A stretch of 64,000 nucleotides of DNA, taken from positions 124,001 to 188,000 of the forward strand of contig NZ_JANCPR020000014.1 in NCBI RefSeq assembly GCF_028657195.3. The letters run 5' to 3'. Under the pieces are notes generated by a model, which was not told the DNA's origin, searched no databases, and worked only from the letters and a program-made list of their open reading frames with translations. Origin of the DNA: Streptomyces iconiensis (GTDB lineage: Bacteria > Actinomycetota > Actinomycetes > Streptomycetales > Streptomycetaceae). Positions 26,251 through 34,542 of the stretch are shown one piece after another; within the stretch, counting starts at the first letter, position 1; each line of letters starts with the position of its first letter. The translations under genes were made by a program, and so were the position numbers.

Positions 26251-27174
26251 ATGCTCGATCTGGCGCGGATGCGCGCACTGCACGCGGTCGGCGTGCACGG
26301 TTCGGTGGGCGGTGCCGCACAGGCGCTGGGCTACACCCCGTCCGCGATCTCCCAGCAGATCTCCAAGCTGGAGCGCGAGACGGGTACGACGCTGCTGGAG
26401 CGCCAGGGCAGAGGCATAGCGCTCACCGACGCGGCCCGGTTGCTGGTCCGCGCTGCGGGGGAGATGCTCAGCCTCGCCGAGCAGGCCGAGGTCGCGCTGG
26501 AGGAGCGCAGGGGCCGCCCGGCCGGGCGGCTGAACCTCGCCGCCTTCCCCAGTGCGGCGCGCGGCCTGATGCCCGGGGTGCTCGCGCGCCTCACCGCCGA
26601 ACACCCGGACCTGGACCTGCGGATGTCCGAGGTGGACCCGCACCTGTCGATCGGGCTGGTGGCCAGGGGCGAGGTGGACCTCGCGCTCGCGCACGACTGG
26701 GACATCGCGCCGATGCCGGCGCCCGAAGGGGTACGCCGCCTCGCCGTCGGCGACGACGTGTGCGACGTACTGCTGCCCGCAGGGCACCCGCTCACCGCGC
26801 GCTCGGCGCTCGTACGCGAGGACCTGGCGGGGGCGCGGTGGATCTGCCAGCCGCCGGGTTCCGTGTGCCATGACTGGCTGCACACCACCTTGCGCGCCGT
26901 GGGGCAGGAGCCGGACGTGGCCTACTACGTCGCGGAGTACCACACCCAGGTCGCGCTGGCGGCCAAAGGGCTCGGGATCGTGCTGCTGCCGCGCCTGGGC
27001 AGGGGCACGCTGCCCGACGGCGTGACGCTGCGCCCGCTCGAACCCGCGCCCACACGGCGGCTCTTCGCCGTATGGCGCCAGGGGGTCTCGCGGCGCCCCG
27101 CGATCACGGTGGCGCTGCGTGCGCTGCGGGAAGCTCCGTGCCCGCCGATGTCAGAGCCTGCTGGCAGTATGTGA
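26251..27174 (+). CDS. LysR-family transcriptional regulator
   Basis: A 307-residue LysR protein. The winged helix covers residues 1-60 (RMRALHAVGVHGSVGGAAQA, then YTPSAISQQISKLERETGT). The co-inducer domain covers about 90-300 (GRLNLAAFPSAARGLMPGVL; GEVDLALAHDWDIAPMP; VALAAKGLGIVLLPRLGRG). ATG at 26251 follows GGGGGGCGGGTC. It diverges from the EamA exporter and shares the palindromic intergenic region with it. The effector is likely a small metabolite exported by that protein. Confidence 0.92.
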   Translation: MLDLARMRALHAVGVHGSVGGAAQALGYTPSAISQQISKLERETGTTLLERQGRGIALTDAARLLVRAAGEMLSLAEQAEVALEERRGRPAGRLNLAAFPSAARGLMPGVLARLTAEHPDLDLRMSEVDPHLSIGLVARGEVDLALAHDWDIAPMPAPEGVRRLAVGDDVCDVLLPAGHPLTARSALVREDLAGARWICQPPGSVCHDWLHTTLRAVGQEPDVAYYVAEYHTQVALAAKGLGIVLLPRLGRGTLPDGVTLRPLEPAPTRRLFAVWRQGVSRRPAITVALRALREAPCPPMSEPAGSM

Positions 27175-30100
27175 AGGTGCGCTACTTCTATCGCGTTCTG
27201 GGGACGACGCAGGTGCTCCGCGAGGACGGCACGACGGTGCCGGTCGGCGGGGCGCGGCTGCGTGCCCTGCTGACCGCGCTCGCGCTGGCGGGCGGTCGCG
27301 CGGTGCGCACGGGCGAGCTGGCCGCAGGGGTGTGGGCCGACGGCGAGCCCCCTCCCGCCGATGAGACGGCGGCGATCCAGGCGCTCGTCGGGCGGTTGCG
27401 CAGGTCGCTGGGGCGTGAGGCGGTCGCCTCGGTCGAGGGCGGCGGGTACAGGCTCGCTGCCGACAGGGACGACATCGACCTCTTCCGCTTCGAACGCCTC
27501 GCGGCCGAGGGCGCCGCCGCGCTCGGCGAGGGGGAAGCGGGCAAGGCGGCGGCCCTGCTGGACGACGCGCTCGCGCTGTGGCGCGGTACGGCGCTGGCCG
27601 ACCTGCCCGACGGGGGAGGGGCCGTGGCGCTGCGCGCCGAGGACCGCCAGCTCGCCGCGCGCAGAGACCGCGCCGAGGCGTCCCTCGCGCTGGGACAGGC
27701 GGAAGCGGTGCTGCCCGTCGTCCGCCAGCTGGCCACCGACCACCCACTGGACGAGCCGCTGCAGGCGCTGCGTCTGCGCGCGTTGCGCGAGGCGGGCCGG
27801 ACGGCGGAGGCGCTGGCCGCCTACGACGCCGTACGGGTCAGACTCGCCGACCGCCTCGGCGTGGACCCGGGCCCCGAACTACGCGCCCTGCACGCCGAGT
27901 TGCTCACCGAACCGGGGCCGGGAGCGGGAGGAGTGTCGGCAGCGGGACCGGGGTCGGGCCCCGGGCGGCCGGGGGTGGCGCCCGGAGCGGGTTACGGAGC
28001 CGGGCGGGGCGGGTCCGACCGTGCGTCCGGTACGCCCCGCGCCTACGATCCCCGCCGCGCGCCCGGTACGCCCCGCACGGATCAGGCGCGTACGGATCAG
28101 GCACGTACGGGGCGCGGGGCAGGAGCGCCGGGCTCGCCCTCGCCACTGGGCTCCTCGGTCACTGGGCCGGGCCCTGCCCTTGGCCCCGGCCCTGCGCCCG
28201 CACGGAGACCTGCGGCGTACCCCGAGCTGGAATCTGGCCCCGAGCCGGAGTCTGGCCCCGAGCCGGGGTCCGGCCCCGGACCGAGCCCTGCTCCAGGCTC
28301 CGAGCCCGGCACCGCGCAAGGTCTCGGCGCGGCGCAAGGCCCCGAGAACGGGCAAGGCCCCGGCGCGGCGCAAGGCCCCGAGAACGGACAGGGCCCCGGC
28401 ATCACGCAAGGCCCGGGCATGGCACAAGGCCCGGGCACGGCGCAGCCGGGCAATCTCCGATCCGGTCTCACCTCGTTCGTCGGACGGGCGGGGGAGATCG
28501 AGGAGATCGGGCGCGAGCTGGGCACGGCCCGGCTGGTCACCCTCACCGGCTCAGGGGGCGCGGGCAAGACGCGCCTCTCGCTGGAGGCGGCGGCGAGCGC
28601 CCGTGCCGCGCGGCACGCGGAGTGGGCGGACGGCGTGTGGGTGGCCGAACTCGCCCCCGTACGCGATCCGCAGGACACGGCGGAGGCCGTACTCACCGCG
28701 CTCGGCGGGCGCGAGACGGCCATCCGCACGTCGACGGCCGAGGGGCTGCGTGCCGCCGCCGACCCCAACGCCCTTGACCCGCTTGCCCAGTTGGCCGAGC
28801 GGTGTGCGAACCGTCGCATGCTGCTGGTGCTGGACAACTGCGAGCACGTGATCGACGCGGCGGCCAAGCTCGTGGAGACCCTGCTGGTGGAGTGCCCCGG
28901 TGTCACCGTGCTGGCCACCAGCCGCGAACCCCTGGGTGTGCCCGGCGAGTCGGTGCGGCCCGTCGAGCCGCTGCCCGACCCGGTGGCGCTCCAACTGCTG
29001 GCCGACCGGGGTGCCTCGGCACGGCCGGGGTTCCGTATCGACGAGGCTCCCGAGGCGTGTGCGGAGATCTGCCGGCGACTCGACGGGCTGCCGCTCGCGA
29101 TCGAGTTGGCGGCGGCACGGCTGCGTTCGCTCACGCCGCGCCAGCTCGCGTGCCGCCTCGACGACCGTTTCCGGCTGCTGACCAGCGGAAGCCGTACGGT
29201 ACTGCCCCGCCAGCAGACCCTGCGCGCCGTCGTGGACTGGTCGTGGGAGCTGCTGAACGGTGCGGAGCGCGCCGTGCTGCGGCGGCTGGCCGTCTTCTCC
29301 GGCGGCTGCGAGCTGGAGCAGATCGAGGAGGTGTGCGGCGACATCCCGGAGGCGGGGGAGGGGGAGACGCCCGCGCTTCTGGGTTCACTTGTCGACAAGT
29401 CGCTGGTGATCGCGGTGCCCTCGGAGGGCGCGCTCGGCATGCGGTACCGCCTGCTGGAGACCGTGGCCGAGTACGCGTCGGAGAAGCTGGACAGCGTTGA
29501 CGGCGGGTCAGGCGGGTCAGGCGGACCGGGTGGTCCAAGCGGTTCGGGCGGACCGGGTGGGTCTGGCGGTCCCGGTGAGCGGGCCGCGGCGGAGCGCCGG
29601 CATCTGGTGGCGTACCGCGAACTGGCCCGTACGGCCGACCCGTTGCTGCGCGGCCCCGAGCAGGGCGTATGGCTGGACCGTCTGGAGCGCGAGCACGACA
29701 ACATCCGTACGGCGCTGCGCCGGGCCGCCGCCGCGTCCGACGAACAGGAGGTGCTGTGCCTGACGCTGTCGATGGGCTGGTTCTGGCACCTGCGTGACCA
29801 CCGTTCCGACGCGCGCACCTGGTCGAGGGTGGCGTCCGACCTCGGCCCCGACCCGTTCGTGCGGCCCGTCACGCCCGCGCCGCCGCTGTACGAGCGGATC
29901 ACGGACGCGCCGCCGCCGATGCGGGACGAGGTCCTGTGGGAGGCGCGCCGCGGGGTGCGGATGATGGCCCTGGTCGATGTCGCGGAGGGCTTTCCCGAGC
30001 TGGAGACCCCGGAGCGGCAGGCGCAGCTGTACGCGATCTCCGAGACCTACACCCCGGGCTCCCCGCAGACCTGCCGGCTGCCGGGCTGCATGTGGATCTT

Positions 30101-31073
30101 CGCCTGGATCATGAGCGGCCGGCACGAAGCGCTCAAGGAACTGACCGACGCGACGGTGCGCGGCTGCCGCGAGCTGGGCTACGAATGGGAGCTGGCCTTC
30201 GCGCTCCAACTGCGTGCCAAGCTGACGAGCGACCGGCCCGGCACCTGGGAGCAGTCGGGTGAGGACGCGCTGGAGAGCCTGGAGATCTTCCGGCGCGTGG
30301 GTGACGCCTGGGGCGAGGCCGAGGCGCTGTCGGGGCGGGCCGAATCCCTCAGCGCCCGGGGCGACTTCGCGGGCGCCGCCGAGGACTTCCGCGCGGCCAT
30401 CGCCCGTGCCGAGCAGCTCGGTGCGCACAGCCAGGTGCCGCTGCTGAAGTCTCGGCTCGGGGCCGTACTGGTGGAGCTGGACGATCCCGAGCTGAGAGCG
30501 GAGGGCGACAGGCTGCTACGGGAGTCGACGGAGGCGGCCGAGCACATAAACGGTGAGGGGCCCAACTTCGCGGCCATACAGCTGAGCATCCACCTCACGC
30601 GGCGTGGGGACACGGCACGGGCGCGCGAGATTCTGGAGCCTGTGGCGCGGCAGTTCGCGGAGCAGGCTCCGGACGTGTTCGGCGGAATGATGCAGGGCAT
30701 CCTCGCGTGGATCTACTGCGTCGACGGCGACCCGCAACGGGCCCTGGAACTGCTGCGCGTGTCGATAGACAAGTCGCGCGGCGCGATCGCGGAGACCATC
30801 GCCCCGCAGATGACGCTCTCTCAGCTCGTCACGGCGGCGAACGCGTACGCACGGCTGGGCCGTCCGGAGCTGGGCGCCCGGCTGCTGGGCACGTACGACG
30901 CGCTCACCGAACTGCCGGAGGGGCACTACCCGCACCCCGTCGAGCGCGAGGCACGCGAGGCGGCCGAAAAGGCCGTACGGGCAGCGCTGCCCGAAGCGGC
31001 CTACACCACGGCCCACACCCACGGCACCACCCTCACCCTCCCCGAGGCCGTCACCCTGGTACACGAAAACTAA
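27171..31073 (+). CDS. AfsR-like regulator: SARP/BTAD, NB-ARC ATPase and TPR
   Basis: A roughly 1300-residue cytoplasmic regulator. Residues 1-90 are an OmpR-type winged helix (LRALLTALALAGGRAVRTGE). About 95-240 is BTAD (DDIDLFRFERLAAEGAAALG; DEPLQALRLRALREAGRTAE). About 245-430 is a Gly/Pro-rich linker with QGPENGQGPGAAQGP repeats. About 435-720 is NB-ARC, with the P-loop TLTGSGGAGKTRLS and Walker B MLLVLDNCEHV. TPR-like helices extend to the end. GTG at 27171 overlaps the LysR stop; GTG at 27177 is equally possible and no clear ribosome site separates them. Such proteins activate secondary-metabolite genes; the target is unknown. Confidence 0.88.
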   Translation: MKVRYFYRVLGTTQVLREDGTTVPVGGARLRALLTALALAGGRAVRTGELAAGVWADGEPPPADETAAIQALVGRLRRSLGREAVASVEGGGYRLAADRDDIDLFRFERLAAEGAAALGEGEAGKAAALLDDALALWRGTALADLPDGGGAVALRAEDRQLAARRDRAEASLALGQAEAVLPVVRQLATDHPLDEPLQALRLRALREAGRTAEALAAYDAVRVRLADRLGVDPGPELRALHAELLTEPGPGAGGVSAAGPGSGPGRPGVAPGAGYGAGRGGSDRASGTPRAYDPRRAPGTPRTDQARTDQARTGRGAGAPGSPSPLGSSVTGPGPALGPGPAPARRPAAYPELESGPEPESGPEPGSGPGPSPAPGSEPGTAQGLGAAQGPENGQGPGAAQGPENGQGPGITQGPGMAQGPGTAQPGNLRSGLTSFVGRAGEIEEIGRELGTARLVTLTGSGGAGKTRLSLEAAASARAARHAEWADGVWVAELAPVRDPQDTAEAVLTALGGRETAIRTSTAEGLRAAADPNALDPLAQLAERCANRRMLLVLDNCEHVIDAAAKLVETLLVECPGVTVLATSREPLGVPGESVRPVEPLPDPVALQLLADRGASARPGFRIDEAPEACAEICRRLDGLPLAIELAAARLRSLTPRQLACRLDDRFRLLTSGSRTVLPRQQTLRAVVDWSWELLNGAERAVLRRLAVFSGGCELEQIEEVCGDIPEAGEGETPALLGSLVDKSLVIAVPSEGALGMRYRLLETVAEYASEKLDSVDGGSGGSGGPGGPSGSGGPGGSGGPGERAAAERRHLVAYRELARTADPLLRGPEQGVWLDRLEREHDNIRTALRRAAAASDEQEVLCLTLSMGWFWHLRDHRSDARTWSRVASDLGPDPFVRPVTPAPPLYERITDAPPPMRDEVLWEARRGVRMMALVDVAEGFPELETPERQAQLYAISETYTPGSPQTCRLPGCMWIFAWIMSGRHEALKELTDATVRGCRELGYEWELAFALQLRAKLTSDRPGTWEQSGEDALESLEIFRRVGDAWGEAEALSGRAESLSARGDFAGAAEDFRAAIARAEQLGAHSQVPLLKSRLGAVLVELDDPELRAEGDRLLRESTEAAEHINGEGPNFAAIQLSIHLTRRGDTARAREILEPVARQFAEQAPDVFGGMMQGILAWIYCVDGDPQRALELLRVSIDKSRGAIAETIAPQMTLSQLVTAANAYARLGRPELGARLLGTYDALTELPEGHYPHPVEREAREAAEKAVRAALPEAAYTTAHTHGTTLTLPEAVTLVHEN

Positions 31074-31116
31074 CGCCCCCGCCCCGCCACAGGCCCTCCC
31101 GGGCCCACCTTCTCCC

Positions 31117-31356
31117 CGCCCCGCCCCGCCGGGCACGCACTCTCCCCTCGCGCCGTGCACGCACTCTCCCGCCGTGCCGGGCACGCAGCCTCCCGCCGCG
31201 ACGGCGAGCACCTCAACGCGCAGGGTCCGGCGGAATCACAGCCCACCGGACCCGGCACGTTCGCGCCCCGAGACCGTCAGGTCTGGCACGTACAGGGTCC
31301 GGTGGGATACACCCCACCGGACCCCGCACGTTCGCGCCCCCAAGACCGTCAGGTCT
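31117..31356. repeat. Tandem and direct repeats with terminator between convergent genes
   Basis: This lies in the 275-base gap between convergent genes. First come three units of about 24 bases like GGGCACGCACTCTCCC (about 31130-31195). Then a 63-base segment at 31222-31284 is repeated at 31294-31356. The second copy contains a strong hairpin, GGGTCCGGTGGG (31295-31306) with CCCACCGGACCC (31313-31324), and the stop codon of the ABC permease. The first copy is therefore a duplication of that gene's extreme 3' end plus terminator. The hairpin can serve both strands. Confidence 0.65.
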
Positions 31357-32230
31357 TCTTGCGGAACTTCGAGATCGCCACCGGCGCGGTCAGCAGGGTC
31401 AGGCCGACCGACCAGATCACCGTCCACATCACGGGGTTGGCGACGGCGCCCTCACCCAGCATCAGGCCACGGGCCGAGTCCGCCACATGTGTCAGCGGGT
31501 TGACGTCCGTGAACGCCTTCAGCCAGCCCGGCATGGTGCCGGTCGGCACGAAGATGGACGAGCCGAACTGGAGCGGCATCAGCACCAGGAAGGAGACGCC
31601 CTGGACCGCCTGCGCCGTGCTCATCGTCAGACCGAGCAGGATGAAGATCCACAGCAGCGAGGCACCGAAGAGCGCGGTGAGCCCGACGGCGCCCAGCATG
31701 CCGAGCCAGTGCCCGTGGATGTCGAAACCGACGGCGAAGCCGACGATCAGCAGGACGGTGACGGCGACCAGCATGCGGCCGACCTCGACCACGGACTTGG
31801 CTATCAGCACCGAGGAGCGTGCGATGGGCATGGACCTGAAGCGGTCCATGACGCCCTTGCGGAAGTCCTCGTTGATGCCCGTACCGACGGCCATGGCGAT
31901 GGACATGCCCATCATGCCCATCATGCCGGGGATCAGGTACTGGATGTACTGGTCCCGGCTGCTGCCCCCGGAGCCGCCTCCGATGGCGCCGCCGAAGACG
32001 AACACGAACAGCAGCGTGAAGATGATGGGCATCAGCAATGCGTCCATCATCGACTCGGGGTCCTGCTTGATCTGAAGGGCGTTGCGGCGTACGAGAGCGC
32101 TGATGTGCCGCAGGTTGGCCCGCAGCCCTATGCGGCCCTCGTCCGCACCCGGCTTCACGGGCGCCGAACCGGCGCCAGGGCCCGGCGAAGTGCCGGAGGA
32201 CTGGGGCGCCTTGACGGTGGCGGTGCTCAC
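31349..32230 (-). CDS. ABC-2 type exporter permease, DrrB-like
   Basis: A 293-residue membrane protein with six predicted helices and a cytosolic Pro-rich N-terminus. ALLMPIIFTLLFVFVFGGAI, then YIQYLIPGMMGMMGMSIAMA and the segment KGVMDRFRSMPIARSSVLIA, are typical of daunorubicin-resistance DrrB proteins. The GTG start overlaps the ATPase stop. Two such subunits with two ATPases would export a hydrophobic compound, possibly giving resistance. The substrate is unknown, and no drug cluster is adjacent. Confidence 0.92.
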   Translation of the reverse strand: MSTATVKAPQSSGTSPGPGAGSAPVKPGADEGRIGLRANLRHISALVRRNALQIKQDPESMMDALLMPIIFTLLFVFVFGGAIGGGSGGSSRDQYIQYLIPGMMGMMGMSIAMAVGTGINEDFRKGVMDRFRSMPIARSSVLIAKSVVEVGRMLVAVTVLLIVGFAVGFDIHGHWLGMLGAVGLTALFGASLLWIFILLGLTMSTAQAVQGVSFLVLMPLQFGSSIFVPTGTMPGWLKAFTDVNPLTHVADSARGLMLGEGAVANPVMWTVIWSVGLTLLTAPVAISKFRKKT

Positions 32231-33228
32231 GCCGCTACCTCCTCAAGCTCGTTCTTCTCGTCCTCGTGGGTGGCCTTCTCGCCGGTCAGGGCGAGGAACA
32301 CCTCGTCGAGGCTGGGCAGATGGGTGGCTATGTCGGCGATGGCGAAGCCGCGCTCGCCGAGGAGCCCGACGACGGCCGTGAGTTGCTCGTCGCTGACGAT
32401 CGGCACGGTCACCACGCCCGCTTCCTCGCTGGCCGTCGCGCCGGAGACCCCGTCGAGCCCGGCCTGCGCCAGGGCGCCGACCATCCTCGACAGCTCGCCC
32501 GGGTCCACCGGGCGTACCTCAAGAGTGCGTCCGCCGACCTTCGCCTTCAGCTCGGGCACCTTGCCCTCGGCGATGATCCGGCCGCGGTCGATGACCGTCA
32601 GCTCGCTGGCCAGCCGCTCGGCCTCCTCCATGTACTGGGTCGTGAGCAGGACGGTGTTGCCGTCCGCCACGATGTTCTGCACCTCGTCCCACACCTCGTT
32701 ACGGGTACGGGGGTCGAGGCCCGTCGTCGGCTCGTCCAGGTACAGCACCTTCGGGCGGCCGATCATGGAGGCCGCCAGGTCGAGCCTGCGGCGCATGCCG
32801 CCGCTGTACTTGCTCGCGGGGCGCTTGGCCGCCTCGGTAAGGGAGAACCGCTCCAGCAGCTCGTCGGCCCGCTTGCGTGCGGCCGTACGGGACAGATCGA
32901 GCAGGCGCCCGATCATGTAGAGGTTCTCCCGGCCCGAAAGCTTCTCGTCCACCGAGGCGTACTGCCCGGTGAGTCCTATCGTGCGGCGCAGTTGCCGCGG
33001 CTGGCGCACCACGTCGTATCCGGCGACGGTGGCCGTCCCCGCGTCGGGCTGCAGCAAGGTGGAGAGCACCCGTACGAGAGTCGTTTTGCCCGCGCCGTTA
33101 GGCCCCAGCACTCCCATGACGGTGCCCTCACGCACATCCAGGTCGATGCCGTCGACGGCCTTCGTCTCCCCGAAGTGCTTCACCAGGCCGCGGACCTCGA
33201 CCGCATTCGTCGTCTTCTCTCGCGTCAT
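32227..33228 (-). CDS. ABC exporter ATPase, DrrA-like
   Basis: A 333-residue ATPase. Walker A is GPNGAGKTT, the Q-loop lies in IGLTGQYASVDEKLSG, the signature is YSGGMRRRLDLAASM and Walker B is VLYLDEPTTGLDPRTR, followed by the switch TTQYMEEAERLA, with Gln instead of the common His. That substitution is usual in DrrA proteins. The C-terminal 90 residues are the DrrA regulatory domain. ATG at 33228 is preferred; GGAAAC ahead of it is a weak ribosome site. It is cotranscribed with the permease. Confidence 0.93.
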   Translation of the reverse strand: MTREKTTNAVEVRGLVKHFGETKAVDGIDLDVREGTVMGVLGPNGAGKTTLVRVLSTLLQPDAGTATVAGYDVVRQPRQLRRTIGLTGQYASVDEKLSGRENLYMIGRLLDLSRTAARKRADELLERFSLTEAAKRPASKYSGGMRRRLDLAASMIGRPKVLYLDEPTTGLDPRTRNEVWDEVQNIVADGNTVLLTTQYMEEAERLASELTVIDRGRIIAEGKVPELKAKVGGRTLEVRPVDPGELSRMVGALAQAGLDGVSGATASEEAGVVTVPIVSDEQLTAVVGLLGERGFAIADIATHLPSLDEVFLALTGEKATHEDEKNELEEVAA

Positions 33229-33446
33229 GTTTCCAAGGTGCCAGTCCCCACCGACAAACGACCGACAGCTCACCTACACGCCCCGCCCACGCGGCCCACC
33301 CCCGACCCACCCCTCTGCGAGCGGGCGCCACCCCTCTGCCCCCTTCTGCGGGCGGGCGTTCCGCAAGGCGGAACGGGCGGGCACAGCGGGGCCACCGGCG
33401 GACAGCCCGCGACGATGCCGCAGACCGTCCACGGCCGGTGCGCAGC

Positions 33447-33473
33447 TCCCCGCCCCCCGTCAGGGGGCGGGGA
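33447..33473 (-). terminator. Hairpin downstream of panB
   Basis: Perfect 11-bp arms TCCCCGCCCCC (33447-33457) and GGGGGCGGGGA (33463-33473) around a five-base loop, 49 bases past the panB stop. No U-run is present, as is usual in Streptomyces. Confidence 0.65.
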
Positions 33474-33521
33474 ACGACAAGGGGACGGGAAACGGCGGGA
33501 AACAGGCAGAGGAGAGGGGAC

Positions 33522-34391
33522 CTACTCGAAGGTGTGCTCGCCCTGCGGGAAGGCGCCGGACACGACCTCCTCCGCGAAAGCGGAAGCCGCCCCGCCGAGC
33601 GCACCCCGCAGCTCGGCGTACCGCTTCACGAAGCGGGGCAGCTTCCCCGGTGTGAGGCCCGCCATATCGGTCCACACCAGAACCTGAGCGTCGCACTCGG
33701 CCCCGGCGCCGATCCCCACCGTCGGCACCTGCAACGACCGCGTGACCTCGGCGGCGACGCCGGCCGGCACCATCTCCAGCACCACGGCGAAGGCACCGGC
33801 GTCCTGTACGGCCTTGGCGTCGCGCAGCACCTGCTGCGCCGCCTCCTCGCCGCGCCCCTGTACGCGGTAGCCCATGGCGTGCACGGACTGGGGCGTCAGC
33901 CCGATGTGCGCCATCACGGGAATCCCCGACCGTACGAGCAGTCCGATCTGCTCGGACGACCGCTCGCCGCCCTCCAGCTTCACGGCACCGGCGCCGGCCT
34001 CCTTGACCAGCCGGGTCGCGCTGCGCAGGGCCTGGACGGGCCCCTCCTGGTACGAGCCGAACGGCAGGTCGGCGACGACGAGGGCGCGGCTGCTGCCCCG
34101 TACGACGGCGGCGGTGAGCATGGCGATCTCGTCCATGGTGACGGGCACGGTGGTCTCGTAGCCGAGGTGACAGTTGCCCATCGAGTCGCCGACGAGCAGC
34201 ACGGGGATGCCGGACTCGTCGAAGACGGAGGCGGTCATGGCGTCGTACGCGGTGAGCATGGGCCATTTCTCGCCACGCTCTTTGGCGAGTGCCAGATCGC
34301 GTACGGTCACACGGCGGTTGCGGCTGCCGCCGTAGAGGGAGCGGGGATTCTGGTCGTCCTGTTTCGGGGCATGCTGCGTCGTCTGCGGCAT
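33522..34391 (-). CDS. panB: 3-methyl-2-oxobutanoate hydroxymethyltransferase
   Basis: A 289-residue ketopantoate hydroxymethyltransferase, the first committed enzyme of pantothenate (coenzyme A) synthesis; it adds a one-carbon unit from methylenetetrahydrofolate to 2-oxoisovalerate. The TIM-barrel marks are MLTAYDAMTASVFDESGIPV, LLVGDSMGNCHLGYETTVPV (Mg-binding Asp), AVKLEGGERS, VMAHIGLTPQSVHAMGYRVQ and PTVGIGAGAECDAQVLVWTD. ATG at 34391 gives the normal length; GAGTAAGAG lies ahead of it. It is a single gene, divergent from the TetR-controlled MFS gene. Confidence 0.95.
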   Translation of the reverse strand: MPQTTQHAPKQDDQNPRSLYGGSRNRRVTVRDLALAKERGEKWPMLTAYDAMTASVFDESGIPVLLVGDSMGNCHLGYETTVPVTMDEIAMLTAAVVRGSSRALVVADLPFGSYQEGPVQALRSATRLVKEAGAGAVKLEGGERSSEQIGLLVRSGIPVMAHIGLTPQSVHAMGYRVQGRGEEAAQQVLRDAKAVQDAGAFAVVLEMVPAGVAAEVTRSLQVPTVGIGAGAECDAQVLVWTDMAGLTPGKLPRFVKRYAELRGALGGAASAFAEEVVSGAFPQGEHTFE

Positions 34392-34497
34392 CGCTCTTAC
34401 TCCTGTGTTGTCGTCTCGAAGCGCCCTTACGGCGTCTCCGGATCCACGGGCCATGCTGGCACGGCTCCCACGGGAGGGGAAGGTGGCCGAAGCTTTA

Positions 34498-34520
34498 CGA
34501 TACGGAACGGTCCCGTATCG
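34498..34520. promoter_or_regulatory. 23-bp palindrome CGATACGG-N7-CCGTATCG, probable TetR operator
   Basis: CGATACGG (34498-34505) and CCGTATCG (34513-34520) are exact reverse complements. The seven bases between them (AACGGTC) are nearly symmetric as well. It lies 23 bases before the MFS start and 107 before panB. The size and position are typical of a TetR-family operator, and a TetR gene closes the MFS operon. Confidence 0.75.
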
Positions 34521-34542
34521 GAATAGGTCTAGCCTCCCCTCC

